NCBI RefSeq assembly: GCF_036250695.1
Contig: NZ_CP109427.1
Coordinates: forward strand, 8,308,001-8,372,000
DNA: 64,000 bases
Direction of reading: 5' to 3'
From: Streptomyces sp. NBC_01497
GTDB taxonomy: Bacteria > Actinomycetota > Actinomycetes > Streptomycetales > Streptomycetaceae
The notes below the pieces were generated by a model. That model saw nothing but the letters and a program-made list of their open reading frames with translations. It had not been told where the DNA came from and ran no database searches. Shown in pieces: positions 9,307-18,786 of the stretch; position 1 is the first letter of the stretch; each line of letters opens with the position of its first letter. The position numbers and the translations under genes are program-made.

Positions 9307-12300
9307 TCACCGGTCTTCTTCGTCTGCGTGCCGCACGGGGGATGCCCTGTGCGACCACGGGCCGCCGTCGGTGCCTTCGCGCCTCGCGGTGTGCTCCTTG
9401 AGCAGGCTCGCGAAAGGCCATTGAGGCCGCAAGTAGACGTATTCGCCCCGCTCCTCGATCTCCCGTGCGGCCAGAGCGATGGTCCGCCGTGCCTCGTCCT
9501 CGGCACCCGTGTACAGCTCGGCGTCCGCGAGCAGCCCCAGGTGCAGGGCCCGGCGGAGCAGTGTCCGGTGCTCCGCCGCCTCTCGCAACGCGCCGCGCAT
9601 GCGGGCCAGTCCTTTCTCGCGCAGGCCCTGATGCACCTCGGCCCAGCCGAGCGGGACGGCGAGCATCCTGTGCCAGTAGGTGAGCTGGCACCGGGCAGCC
9701 AGATCCAGCCCTGCCCGGCCGGCCCTCCAGGCGCCTTCGACGTCGCCTTCCACGACGGCGAGTACGGCGTCCACGTAGCGGGCGAAGGCGCGGTCCCACG
9801 GCCTGTCGTAGTGGTGGGACTTGGTCAGTCGCAGGAGGTCCGAGCGGTGGCGCAGAGCTTCGGCCTGATGGCCGCTCAGCCAGTGGGTGAGCGCCAGGTA
9901 GGCGCGGTAGTCGATGCGCTGGTCGTGCAGCAAGGAGTTCAGGCGGAGTTCCCCGTCGGGAGCGACCAGGAGCCGGTCGATGATCTCGACCCCCTGGTTG
10001 AGCACGGTGAGTGACTCCTCCAGACGGCCACTGACATGGAGTGTGACGCCTTCCGCGTAGCAGCCCGCTGACTTGGCCTGGTCTCCGCCACCGTATTCGG
10101 CCAGCTCGTGCAGCAGGCCGGCACTCTCGGCCGCCGTGGCGTACCGGCCCTCGGCGATGGCGACGATGGCCTGCGTGTGCAGCAGTTCGGTCGGCTGTGT
10201 GTTGTCGAGCAGATGCTCCAGGTGCAGGGCTCGTCCGAAGGCGCCCTTGACCCGCCGCGAGCCGTAGCCCTCCAGAACGGCCCCCAGCCACATCAGCCTC
10301 TTCCTCAGGAGTAGTTCGACGGCGAGCGCCTCCTCGTCCGCCGGCAGCTCCGCGAGGACGGAGGCCACGTCTTCCAGGCGGTGCTTGGCGTCGGTGTGGA
10401 AGAAGCGCTCCTGGGCCTGATCGGCCAAGTCCAGCAGAGGATGCACTCCTTTGCCCGCACCGAGGGCCCGGGCGGCCTCACGGCAGTGGTGGCGGATCTC
10501 CGCGGTGTCGTCCCCGGCCCGGTACCGCGCGGCCAGGGCTGTCGAGACGTCCTGGTGCCATCGGGCGCGGGCGACGGGCTGTGCGTCCTCCAGCAGGAAG
10601 TCGCGAACGAGGCCGTGGCGGAAGGACAGGAGGTTCCCGTCGGCGGCGTCAGGGCGCAGGAGCCCGGTGACAAGGATGTCGTCGACGAGGGTCTGAGGCA
10701 GTCCGCGTGAGGCGAGTACGTCGCACAACAGGTGCTGCCTGACACGCGTGCCGATCACGGCGCAGAGGGTGAGGACATCGTACGCCTCGGGGCTGCAGTC
10801 ACTCAGCCGCTCGTACAGCACCTCACGCACGTCGAAGGGGACCGGTCGCCGGTGCGTGGGATCGGCCGACGTCCGCGTCGCGCGCAGGCCCTGCAGCAGG
10901 AACGGGTTTCCGCCGGTGGCGGTGTGCAGTCGCCGCACCTCGTCCTGGGGCGGTGTCGAGCCGCTGACCGTGGCGATCAGCTCGCCGCTCTGCGCCTCGG
11001 TGAGGCCCCGTAATTGGACGGTACTGGCATTGCTCTCCTGCAGGATGCGTCCCACGGCCCGCCGCAAGCTCTGGTCCTTGAGCAGGTCGTGGTCGCGCAG
11101 GGAGGCGACGACCAGTACACGGGCCCTGTTGATCTGGCGGGTGAGCAGGTGGAGCAGATCCAGCACACGCGGATCCGCGTAGTGCAGATCCTCCAGGAGG
11201 CACACCAACGGGCCTCGTTCCGCGGCGGAGAGCACGGCCTGGCACACCCACATCTGACGCTCGAAGTGCTGCGCGGACGTCCACTCGCCCGGAGTCGGGA
11301 GATCGATCGGCGCGCGCTGCCCGTCCTCGCCCTGTAACTGCTGGACTGCCTGCTCCCAGACCCAGTAGGCCGGTGACGACGGTACGGCGCTGCATGCGGC
11401 GGAGACGACCCGCACCTCGGGACCGGCCATGCGGGCCACTTCCCGGAGCAGTTGTGTCTTGCCGATGCCCTGCTCCCCGATCACGAACAGCAGGTGACCG
11501 CCTTCGTGAGTGGAGTCCGCCAACAGGCCTTTGAGTCGGGCGAGTTCTTCCTGGCGGCCGATGTGTCGCCGGTTGGGTGGGGACGCGGGCGCGGCTGAGG
11601 CGGTCGTCGACACCGGCACCTGCGGGTGCGGCGTCCGGGTGTCGTGCGCGCAGGGGCCGGCGAGGGAGGACGCGCTGGCCTCCGGGGTGCTCGTGAGTTC
11701 CTGGCGAAGGATCTCCCCGTGCAGCGTCTGCAGTTCCCGGCTCAGATCGACCCCGAGTTCCTCCGCCACCGCGATGCGCATCCGTTCGTACGTGAGCAGT
11801 GCCTCGGCCGACTGGCCGGAGTGGTACTGGGCTCTCATCAACTGGCTGCCCAGCCGTTCTTGTCCGGGGTTGCGGCGCAGTTCTTCGCTGAGCTGGAGGG
11901 CCACCTCCTCGTAGGCGCCGAGCCGGAGGGATGCCTGGGCCCACAGATCCAGCGCGCGCAGACGGATCTGTTCGAGGCGGTCCGCTTCCGTCACGGCGAA
12001 TTCGTAGTCGCAGAGTTCTCCCAGAGGCCGGCCTTTCCACAGATCGAGGGCCGACCAGGCGACTGTGCGCGCCCCTTCCGTGTCGCCGGATTTGAGCAGT
12101 CTCCGACTGTCCTTCACCTTCGCCTCGAATATCACCGCATCGACAAGGCGGGCATCGGCGTCCAGCTGGTATCCGTGGAGATGGTGGGCGACCCGGATGG
12201 ATCGGTCATGATGCCCGAGTACTTTCCTGAGCCGGGACACGTAGGCCTGGAGTGTGCCGGTGACCTGGCGCGGGGGGTTGTGTCCCCAGATCGCCCCGAT

Positions 12301-12486
12301 GATCGAGGGCAGGGGGACCACCCTGCCCACGTGGGTGAGGAGGATGGCGAGGAGCGCGCGCTGTCTGGGCGGGCCGAGCTCGATGTACTTCCCGTCCGAG
12401 CTCAGACTCAGGGGACCGAGAATCTCGAATCGAAGGTGGGACGCAACCACGTCGTCTTGCGCAGTGCCGCTCCGGCTCACATGCAT
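9307..12486 (-). CDS. Large SARP-type transcriptional regulator with AAA ATPase (AfsR/Cvm7-like)
   Basis: 1059-residue regulator, probably pathway-specific for the clavam cluster. It starts with an OmpR-type winged helix (LRFEILGPLSL, residues about 18-110), then a bacterial transcriptional activation domain (about 115-265). After a Ser/Pro linker comes an AAA ATPase with Walker A GEQGIGKT near residue 337 and a Walker B-like CLLEDLHYADP, followed by a long helical, TPR-like C-terminus. Large SARP-ATPases of this type control clavam genes in S. clavuligerus (Cvm7-type); the equivalence is inferred. Two Leu residues (codons 384 and 492) use TTA (11335-11337 and 11011-11013), so translation should depend on the bldA tRNA. 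The ATG at 12486 is chosen because GAGGG lies just upstream and the frame before it looks non-coding. Confidence 0.85.
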   Translation of the reverse strand: MHVSRSGTAQDDVVASHLRFEILGPLSLSSDGKYIELGPPRQRALLAILLTHVGRVVPLPSIIGAIWGHNPPRQVTGTLQAYVSRLRKVLGHHDRSIRVAHHLHGYQLDADARLVDAVIFEAKVKDSRRLLKSGDTEGARTVAWSALDLWKGRPLGELCDYEFAVTEADRLEQIRLRALDLWAQASLRLGAYEEVALQLSEELRRNPGQERLGSQLMRAQYHSGQSAEALLTYERMRIAVAEELGVDLSRELQTLHGEILRQELTSTPEASASSLAGPCAHDTRTPHPQVPVSTTASAAPASPPNRRHIGRQEELARLKGLLADSTHEGGHLLFVIGEQGIGKTQLLREVARMAGPEVRVVSAACSAVPSSPAYWVWEQAVQQLQGEDGQRAPIDLPTPGEWTSAQHFERQMWVCQAVLSAAERGPLVCLLEDLHYADPRVLDLLHLLTRQINRARVLVVASLRDHDLLKDQSLRRAVGRILQESNASTVQLRGLTEAQSGELIATVSGSTPPQDEVRRLHTATGGNPFLLQGLRATRTSADPTHRRPVPFDVREVLYERLSDCSPEAYDVLTLCAVIGTRVRQHLLCDVLASRGLPQTLVDDILVTGLLRPDAADGNLLSFRHGLVRDFLLEDAQPVARARWHQDVSTALAARYRAGDDTAEIRHHCREAARALGAGKGVHPLLDLADQAQERFFHTDAKHRLEDVASVLAELPADEEALAVELLLRKRLMWLGAVLEGYGSRRVKGAFGRALHLEHLLDNTQPTELLHTQAIVAIAEGRYATAAESAGLLHELAEYGGGDQAKSAGCYAEGVTLHVSGRLEESLTVLNQGVEIIDRLLVAPDGELRLNSLLHDQRIDYRAYLALTHWLSGHQAEALRHRSDLLRLTKSHHYDRPWDRAFARYVDAVLAVVEGDVEGAWRAGRAGLDLAARCQLTYWHRMLAVPLGWAEVHQGLREKGLARMRGALREAAEHRTLLRRALHLGLLADAELYTGAEDEARRTIALAAREIEERGEYVYLRPQWPFASLLKEHTARREGTDGGPWSHRASPVRHADEEDR

Positions 12487-13324
12487 CGATCCCTCAGCTC
12501 GAAGTGTCGGTCCGACGGCCCATGGCCCCCCGCACCGCCGCTCTCCCTGTGCAGAGCCGGCGGAAAGGCTTGCCGCCGACGCCGGTGAATATGCAGCAGC
12601 AGGGTTCCGGTGCTGTCCCGGCCCACTACCTCTGCGGAACCCGGAAGCGGCCAAGGAGGTATCAGCTCACCTTTCGCCACCTCGCGGGCTGATAGGCACG
12701 TCAATGTTCTGTTCCTGGTGATTGGGCCCACGCCGCGGCCTCGGACCGGCTCCAACTACACGCCGTTCATCCCGCCGACGGCGGGCCGCCGGGCGGGACA
12801 GGCGGCGAAACCTGCCCGGAACGGCGGTTGTAGACGATCCGGAACGGAGGTTCGCGACGACGGAGGGCAGGGGAATCCGGGTGTCGCGCGCGCCCGGGAA
12901 GGGGCCGGTGCCGGCCGTCCGTAGCGGTACGCGAGTGGCGCCCGGCGGAGATCAAGCGCGGGCTCGCGTACGGGACCCGCTTGAAACCGTGCTCGTACAG
13001 CTGGACCTCATGGGGAGTCGGGTTCGGGTTCCCCGTACAGGAACCCCGTTGCGGCAGTTCCGTGCCACCGGTGTGTCCGCGAGGCCCGTCGTGGCGCGGG
13101 CATCCCGGGCTCTTGCGGGCTGTCGTGCGACGGGCGTCCACGGCCCGGCTGGGCCCGGGTCGTGGCGGGCGTCCCCTCCGGGTACCGACGCGGACTGCAG
13201 AAGACCGGACTGCAGAAGACCGGACTGCGGGAGGACGGACTGCGGGAGGACGGCGGCCCCGCAGCCGTCCCGCGGCTCGCCACGTGGTGGACGTAGAACC
13301 CTCAGCAGGGCTCTCTCCGTCCGG
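12487..13324. other. Gene-free spacer of about 0.84 kb
   Basis: It lies upstream of the large regulator and downstream of the MFS gene. The open frames here have no recognisable domain. It contains the 15-bp tandem repeat at 13191-13250 and presumably the regulator's promoter. Confidence 0.4.
13191..13250. repeat. Tandem 15-bp repeat, four copies
   Basis: Two copies of CGGACTGCAGAAGAC are followed directly by two copies of CGGACTGCGGGAGGA. The units share their first eight bases and arose by duplication in two steps. The array is non-coding and lies close to the 3' end of the MFS gene. Confidence 0.9.
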
Positions 13325-14611
13325 TCACGGCGCTACCGCGTCCGTGCCCTCGGACAGCGTCACGGGGGCGGACACCGCGCGTCTCAGCCGTCCGAGCAGC
13401 AGGTGGGCCGAGGCCGCCATCAGCGCCAGGATCAGGCACATCGTCCAGACGACCGCAGTGTTGAACGTCTGGATCAACTGCCCGCTGATGAGCGGCGCCA
13501 GGGCCACGGAGGCACTCCACACGGACAGGAACCAGCCCTGGTAGGTGCCATGGGCGTGGGGCGGCGCCAGGGCGGCGACGAGCGCCATACAGGTGGGCCA
13601 CACCACGATCTCTCCCAGACTCCAGATCACCACGGTCGCCGCGTATCCGGGCAGGGAGTGGACGAGAGCGGTCAGTGCCAGACCGACTCCGGTGGTGACC
13701 GTGGCGGCGGCGAGAGCGGACTCGGGACGCAGCCGCCCGGCCAGTCGGGTCAACGGCAGCTGAAGGACAGCGATGACGAGGCCGTTCATCATCATGGCCA
13801 GGCCGTAGTCGCCCGGGGTGAGATGATCGGCCGTCATGGTCAGGGGCAACGCGACGAGCGGTTGTTGGAACAGCACCCCCAACAGCAGGATCGAGCCGAG
13901 CAGGACCAGGAAAGGCCGGTCACGATGGACGGCGGGGGCCGGCCGGGCGTTCGTACCGGCCTGCGTGCCGCCGCTCTTCGCGGCCGGGGCGGGCCGGGTC
14001 TCGGGCACCCATCGGTAGACGACGGCTCCGGCGGCCAGGTTGGCCAGCGCGTTGACGACGAAAAGGATGACGAAGCCGTGTTCGGCAGCCGAGCCGGCGG
14101 TCACGGCAGCCACGGAGAAGCCCAGGTTGGTGGCCCAGTAGAGCAGCGAGTAGGCGCGCGGCCGATCGGTCGGGTCGACCAGGTCGGCGACGGCCGCCGC
14201 ACGGGCGGGCCGCGTGGCGTTCAGCCCCACCCCCACCACCAGCGTGCCGACGAGCACCAGCGCTTCGGAGCGCGCCGTGCCGAGTACCACCATGCCGGTG
14301 ACGGCCAGGGCCTCGCTGGCCAGGAGAACCGCGCGGCGGCCCAGGCGGTCGGCCAGAACCCCGCCCAGCAGTGACGCGATTCCGCTGCCGACGCCGAACA
14401 CGGCGAGTGTCAGGCCGGTGAACGAGGCCGAGTAGCCCCGTTCACCGGTCAGGTAGATCGCCAGGAACGGAAGGACGAACCCGCCGGCCGAGGTGATGAG
14501 CATCCCTGCCCAGAGCCACCAGAACGGGCGGGGGAGTCCGCTCACGGCGGTGCGCAGAGGACCCGCGAGGCGTTGTGCGCCACGGTGCACCGCGCCGTGG
14601 CGCGTGCTCAA
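13325..14611 (-). CDS. MFS-family exporter in the clavam cluster
   Basis: About 428 residues with roughly twelve hydrophobic segments. It has the MFS motif between helices 2 and 3 (GGVLADRLGRRAVLL) and a loop with R-P-A-R near helix 4 (NATRPARAAAVADLV), as in drug:H+ antiporters of the YfcJ/MdtH type. The preferred start is TTG at 14611, overlapping the ATP-grasp stop as TTGA and preceded by GGAGAGGAG. A GTG at 14590 is the alternative. The coupling to the ligase gene suggests export of the ligated clavam and a role in self-protection. The substrate assignment is inference from context. Confidence 0.85.
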   Translation of the reverse strand: MSTRHGAVHRGAQRLAGPLRTAVSGLPRPFWWLWAGMLITSAGGFVLPFLAIYLTGERGYSASFTGLTLAVFGVGSGIASLLGGVLADRLGRRAVLLASEALAVTGMVVLGTARSEALVLVGTLVVGVGLNATRPARAAAVADLVDPTDRPRAYSLLYWATNLGFSVAAVTAGSAAEHGFVILFVVNALANLAAGAVVYRWVPETRPAPAAKSGGTQAGTNARPAPAVHRDRPFLVLLGSILLLGVLFQQPLVALPLTMTADHLTPGDYGLAMMMNGLVIAVLQLPLTRLAGRLRPESALAAATVTTGVGLALTALVHSLPGYAATVVIWSLGEIVVWPTCMALVAALAPPHAHGTYQGWFLSVWSASVALAPLISGQLIQTFNTAVVWTMCLILALMAASAHLLLGRLRRAVSAPVTLSEGTDAVAP

Positions 14612-15879
14612 CTCCTCTCCTCCTCGTACGCGACGTGCAGCGTGCTCGCGAGGTGATCGCGGTAGGCCACCGCCTCCGCGTCCGACGTGTGCCGGGAGAG
14701 CACGATGGCCGGGTACCCGGACCAGTCCGGGTAGGGGCGGAGCAGCGCGCCGGGACCGACCGTCTCCACTACGTGGTCCACCCGGGGGTCCTCGCGCACT
14801 GCCTCCAGGCCGCGCACGCCGCTGATCCGGCCGCCGGTGCCGACCGGGACGAGGTACGCGGCAGCGACGCCTGTGGGTACGGGTTCCTCGCTCCAGCACA
14901 GTGGTTCCAGGCCGAGATGGACACGCAGGGCCTCCGCGGCCAGGTCGATGCCGCTGCTGACGTGGACGAGGTAGTGCATGAAGCCCCCGCCACCGATCCG
15001 CGCGCCCGTCTCCAGGAGAACCGGCCGTATCCCGCCGACCAGCCTCAGCTCGGTGTGGGTGGTGCCTTCTGTCAGGCCGAAGGCGTGGTGCGCGGCGATG
15101 ACCTCCGCCTCGACCGCCGCCAGTACCTCGGCCGGCAGCCGGGCGGGGGCCCGCAGGGTCGTCTCCTCGAAGTAGGGGCCCGTGAGCTCACCCTTCCAGC
15201 TGATGGCGCAGACACGGACCTTCCCGTGGTGGATCAGGGACTCGGCGGAGATCTCCGGACCGTCCAGATACTCCTCGACCAGCACGCCCGCTTCCTCGGC
15301 TGGCGCGTCGGCGCTGCGCAGGTGGGTCTCGACGAGTTCCCAGGTGCGGGCCACGGCTTGCTTCAGGTCGTCCTTGTCGTCGACGCGGATCACACCGAGG
15401 CTGGAGAAGCCGTTCGCCGGCTTGACCACGACGGGAAAGCGCAGGGCCAGCGCGTCGGTCCAGCCGTCCGGATCGTCGAGCACCGTGAAGCCGGGGGTGC
15501 CGAGCCCCGCCTCCCGCAGAAGGCGGCGCATACGGCGCTTGTCGCGTACCACCGCTGCCGCCTGATCGGTCAGGCCCGGCAGGCCCAACTCCCGTGCGGC
15601 GCGCGCCACGAAGGGCACGACCTTCTCGTTGCCCGCCATGATTCCGCCGAACGGTTCACGCCGGTAGCGGTCGGAAAGCACAGCCAGAGCGGCCTCCTGG
15701 TCGCCGTCGATGTCGAGCGGCAGCACTTCGACCACCGCGGCGGCTCGCGCGGCCGCCTCCGGGGTGTCGTCACCCCGGAGGACGAGGATCAGGTCGATTC
15801 CCGCGCGGTCGGCCGCGTCGAAGACCCAGGGAAGGGTGGACAACTGTCCGACGAGAAGGAGTTTCGGACGCTGTGGCAT
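14608..15879 (-). CDS. ATP-grasp ligase, probable amino acid/peptide ligase for clavam tailoring
   Basis: 423-residue ATP-grasp protein like the BacD/L-amino acid ligase group, which join a carboxylate to an amine through an acyl phosphate. An N-terminal Rossmann-like domain (LLLVGQLSTLPWVFDAADRAG) precedes the ATP-grasp lobes: Lys strand FPVVVKPANGFSSLGV, EEYLDGPEIS, and metal-binding LLETGARIGGGG near residue 295. It is translationally coupled to the MFS exporter. No such ligase is part of the core clavam pathway. With the SHMT-like enzyme at 28514, the simplest role is joining an amino acid to an alanyl-type clavam, as in valclavam or clavamycins. That role is inferred; the fold is secure. 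Confidence 0.85.
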   Translation of the reverse strand: MPQRPKLLLVGQLSTLPWVFDAADRAGIDLILVLRGDDTPEAAARAAAVVEVLPLDIDGDQEAALAVLSDRYRREPFGGIMAGNEKVVPFVARAARELGLPGLTDQAAAVVRDKRRMRRLLREAGLGTPGFTVLDDPDGWTDALALRFPVVVKPANGFSSLGVIRVDDKDDLKQAVARTWELVETHLRSADAPAEEAGVLVEEYLDGPEISAESLIHHGKVRVCAISWKGELTGPYFEETTLRAPARLPAEVLAAVEAEVIAAHHAFGLTEGTTHTELRLVGGIRPVLLETGARIGGGGFMHYLVHVSSGIDLAAEALRVHLGLEPLCWSEEPVPTGVAAAYLVPVGTGGRISGVRGLEAVREDPRVDHVVETVGPGALLRPYPDWSGYPAIVLSRHTSDAEAVAYRDHLASTLHVAYEEERS

Positions 15880-16010
15880 GGCGTTCTCCGATGGTCGATG
15901 CAGAACGAGGGGGGTGGCCGGCCGGGCCGGTACTGCCTCGTCCCGAAGTCTGCTCGGTCGACTTGAGGCAGACTTGCAAACCGCTGGACGTGGCGCTGGG
16001 CGGGGAGCTG

Positions 16011-17366
16011 TCAGCGCACGTGACCGTCGGGGTCCGTCCGGCTGAGCACCGACCGCAGCCCCTCGACGAGTTCGTCCGCCTCGTTGCGTGTGAACACCAG
16101 CGGCGGATTGATCACCAGGGCGTACGGGTTGGTGCGCAGGATGATGCCCGCCGTTTCCCGCAGGGCGTCCGACACCTCGCCGGTACCCTTCGGCAGCGAG
16201 GAGCGCGTCTCCTTGTCCGACGTCAGTTCCACGGCCATCTGCAGGCCCAGCCTGCGTACCTCTGCGACGACCGGCACATCGGTCAGTTCCTCAAGCCTGC
16301 GGCCCAGATAGTCACCGATCACCGAGGCGTTCGCCAGCAGTCCCTCACGTTCGATGATGTCGAGGTTGGCGAGCGCCACCGCGCACGCTGTGGGGTGCCC
16401 GGTGTACGTGTAGCCGACGGGGAAGCCGAGTTCGCCGGTCACCTGCGCGGCGACCTCCTCGGTCGTCAGGACCGCGCCGTGCGGAAGATACCCGGACGTG
16501 ATGCCCTTCGCGGTGACCATGATGTCGGGGGTCACCCCGTAGTGGTCGGCGGCGAACCAGTGGCCGGTGCGTCCGTAGGCCGTCACGACCTCGTCGGAGA
16601 TCAGCAGGATGCCGTAGGAGCGCAGGAGTTCCGCGACCCGCGGCCAGTAGTCCTCCGGCGGGACGATCGCGCCTCCGCCACCCATGACCGGCTCGCCGAT
16701 CATGGCGGCGATCCTCTCCGGGCCGATGCGCTCGATGCTCTCGCGCAGTTCCGCCAGGCAGAAGTCGCTGACGTCGGCGCCGTCGAACAGATCCCTGCGG
16801 TACGGGTGCGGAGGGGTCAGAAAGTGCACGTCCGGCAGGGAAGGCCCGAAACCCTGGTGGTAGACCGGGGATCCGGACACCCCGCCGCTGCCGTAGCCGA
16901 CACCGTGGTAGGCCATGCGGCGGGAGAGGACCCAGGTCCGCTGCGTCTCGCCGCGGCGGTGGTGGTAGAGCCGCGCCATGCGCAGGGCGATCTCGTTGCC
17001 CTCGGCCCCGCCGCTGGTGAAGTACACCTGGCTCAAGCCCTCGGGACTCAACTTCGTCAGCCGGGTGGCAAGTTCGATGGCGCGGTCGTTGGTGAGGGTT
17101 CCCCAGGTGTGGAAGTACTCCAGGCGGGTCATCTGGTCCGCCGCCGCCCGGGCGAGTTCCGCGCGCCCGTGTCCCACCTGGCACACACCGAGCACCGCCG
17201 AGGCGTCCAGGTACTCGCGGCCGGCGGCGTCGCGGACGCGGCTGCCGGAGCCGGACACCAGGACCGTCCGGTCGGTGCGGTGGGCGGGCAGTGTGGGATG
17301 GATGAGGGTGGCACGGTCCGCTGCGACGAGCCCTGTTTCGAGCACGGCGGGGGCTTCAGAGGTCAC
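16011..17366 (-). CDS. cvm6: Class III PLP-dependent aminotransferase (Cvm6-like)
   Basis: 451-residue fold-type I aminotransferase. It has the class III landmarks YFTSGGAEGNEIALRMAR (phosphate loop), ISDEVVTAYGRTG (the Asp that pairs with the pyridine nitrogen), and MVTAKGITSGYLPHGA with the Schiff-base Lys at about 287. The GTG at 17366 is chosen because AAGGAG lies seven bases upstream; a start 36 bases further up is possible but weaker. It is divergent from the LLM monooxygenase with 222 bp between, the same neighbourhood as cvm6-cvm5 in S. clavuligerus. Cvm6-type enzymes are proposed to remove the amino group from clavaminate on the way to 5S clavams; that function is known by proposal and genetics, not from this sequence. 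Confidence 0.88.
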   Translation of the reverse strand: MTSEAPAVLETGLVAADRATLIHPTLPAHRTDRTVLVSGSGSRVRDAAGREYLDASAVLGVCQVGHGRAELARAAADQMTRLEYFHTWGTLTNDRAIELATRLTKLSPEGLSQVYFTSGGAEGNEIALRMARLYHHRRGETQRTWVLSRRMAYHGVGYGSGGVSGSPVYHQGFGPSLPDVHFLTPPHPYRRDLFDGADVSDFCLAELRESIERIGPERIAAMIGEPVMGGGGAIVPPEDYWPRVAELLRSYGILLISDEVVTAYGRTGHWFAADHYGVTPDIMVTAKGITSGYLPHGAVLTTEEVAAQVTGELGFPVGYTYTGHPTACAVALANLDIIEREGLLANASVIGDYLGRRLEELTDVPVVAEVRRLGLQMAVELTSDKETRSSLPKGTGEVSDALRETAGIILRTNPYALVINPPLVFTRNEADELVEGLRSVLSRTDPDGHVR

Positions 17367-17588
17367 GGGGCGCTCCTTCGGAAGGCTGAGGCTGCTCCTC
17401 ACACTCGCGTCGCCCGCTTGATGAACGCTGGACGCCCCGCTGTGTGTTCGGCCGCCGCGCCGGTCCCCGCGAAGAGCCTTTTCAGCCTCGCGACAGACAC
17501 CACGTCAAGCGGACGCCAAGGGCCCACTGGGACGATCGGGTCTCCCCCCGCATCCCCTTCTCGGTGCTCAGACCCGAAAGGATCCCCG

Positions 17589-18773
17589 GTGAAATCGATC
17601 CTCTTCTACCTGCCGACCGTCGGCAGCCACGCACAGGTCCTGCGCGGCATGTCGGGCGTCAACCCGCAGAACTACCAGAACATGCTCAGGCAGCTCACCC
17701 AGCAGGCCCAGGCAGCCGACGAACTCGGCTACTGGGGACTGTCGTTCACCGAGCACCACTTCCATGTCGAGGGGTTCGAGGTCTCCAACAACCCCATCAT
17801 GCTCGGCCTGTACCTGGCCATGCAGACCAAGCACATCCGCGTCGGGCAGATGGCCAACATCCTGCCCTTCCACAACCCGGTGCGACTCGCCGAAGACCTG
17901 GCCATGCTCGACCACATGGCCCACGGGCGCACCTTCGTCGGCATCGCGCGCGGCTTCCAGAAGCGCTGGGCCGAGATCATGGGCCAGGTGTACGGAGTCG
18001 GGGGAACACTCTCCGACGCGGGGGAGAACGACCGTCGCAACCGCGCGCTCTTCGAGGAGCACTGGGAGATCCTCAAGAAGGCGTGGACGACGGAGACCTT
18101 CTCGCACTCCGGTGACCAGTGGACCATCCCCGTCAAGGACTTGGAGTTCGACTACGACGCCGTGCGCCGCTACGGCCGAGGCGTCGACGAGAGGGGGATC
18201 GTCCACGAGGTGGGCATCGCTCCCAAGCCCTATCAGCGTCCTCACCCGCCGGTGTTCCAGCCCTTCAGTTTCAGTGAGGACACCTTCCGCTTCTGCGCCC
18301 GTGAGGGCGTGGTGCCCATCATGATGAACACCGACGACCGGATCGTCCGGCGCCTGATGGACCTCTACCGTCAGGAGGCCGAGGCGGCGGGGCACGGCAC
18401 ACTGCGGCGGGGCGAGCGCATCGGCGTGATGAAGGACGTACTGGTGTCGAGGGACGCCGACGAGGCCCACCACTGGGCGGCGCGCGGCGGCGGTTTCATC
18501 TTCGAGAACTGGTTCGGCCCCATGGGTTTCACCGAGGCGCTGCGCAACGTCGGGGAGAAGGGGCCGATCGGCTCCGACTACGCGACGCTGGTCGACCGGG
18601 GCCTGGAGTGGGTCGGTACCCCGGACGACATCAACCGCAAGATCGAGAAGCTGGTGGAGCAGCACGACCCGGAGTACCTGCTGCAGTGCCAGTACTCCGG
18701 TCTGATCCCGTCGGATGTGCAGTTGCGCAGCCTTGAGCTGTGGGCCACCGAGATCGCGCCGAACTGGCTGTGA
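17589..18773 (+). CDS. cvm5: LLM-class flavin-dependent monooxygenase (Cvm5-like)
   Basis: 394-residue luciferase-like (LLM) FMNH2-dependent monooxygenase with a TIM-barrel core. Visible landmarks are the N-terminal strand ILFYLPTVGSHAQ, the barrel segment WGLSFTEHHFHVEGF, IRVGQMANILPFHNPVRLAEDLAMLDHMAHGR (given here as two joined motifs near residues 80-112) and GIARGFQKRW. The GTG at 17589 follows AAAGGA by about seven bases. The MetX-like hydrolase begins 13 bp downstream, so the two are co-transcribed. In S. clavuligerus, cvm5 is needed for 5S clavams but not for clavulanate. The flavin reductase gene at 29780 could supply reduced FMN. An oxidative, Baeyer-Villiger-like step on the clavam side chain is plausible but inferred. 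Confidence 0.88.
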   Translation: MKSILFYLPTVGSHAQVLRGMSGVNPQNYQNMLRQLTQQAQAADELGYWGLSFTEHHFHVEGFEVSNNPIMLGLYLAMQTKHIRVGQMANILPFHNPVRLAEDLAMLDHMAHGRTFVGIARGFQKRWAEIMGQVYGVGGTLSDAGENDRRNRALFEEHWEILKKAWTTETFSHSGDQWTIPVKDLEFDYDAVRRYGRGVDERGIVHEVGIAPKPYQRPHPPVFQPFSFSEDTFRFCAREGVVPIMMNTDDRIVRRLMDLYRQEAEAAGHGTLRRGERIGVMKDVLVSRDADEAHHWAARGGGFIFENWFGPMGFTEALRNVGEKGPIGSDYATLVDRGLEWVGTPDDINRKIEKLVEQHDPEYLLQCQYSGLIPSDVQLRSLELWATEIAPNWL

Positions 18774-18786
18774 ACAGGAGCACACA

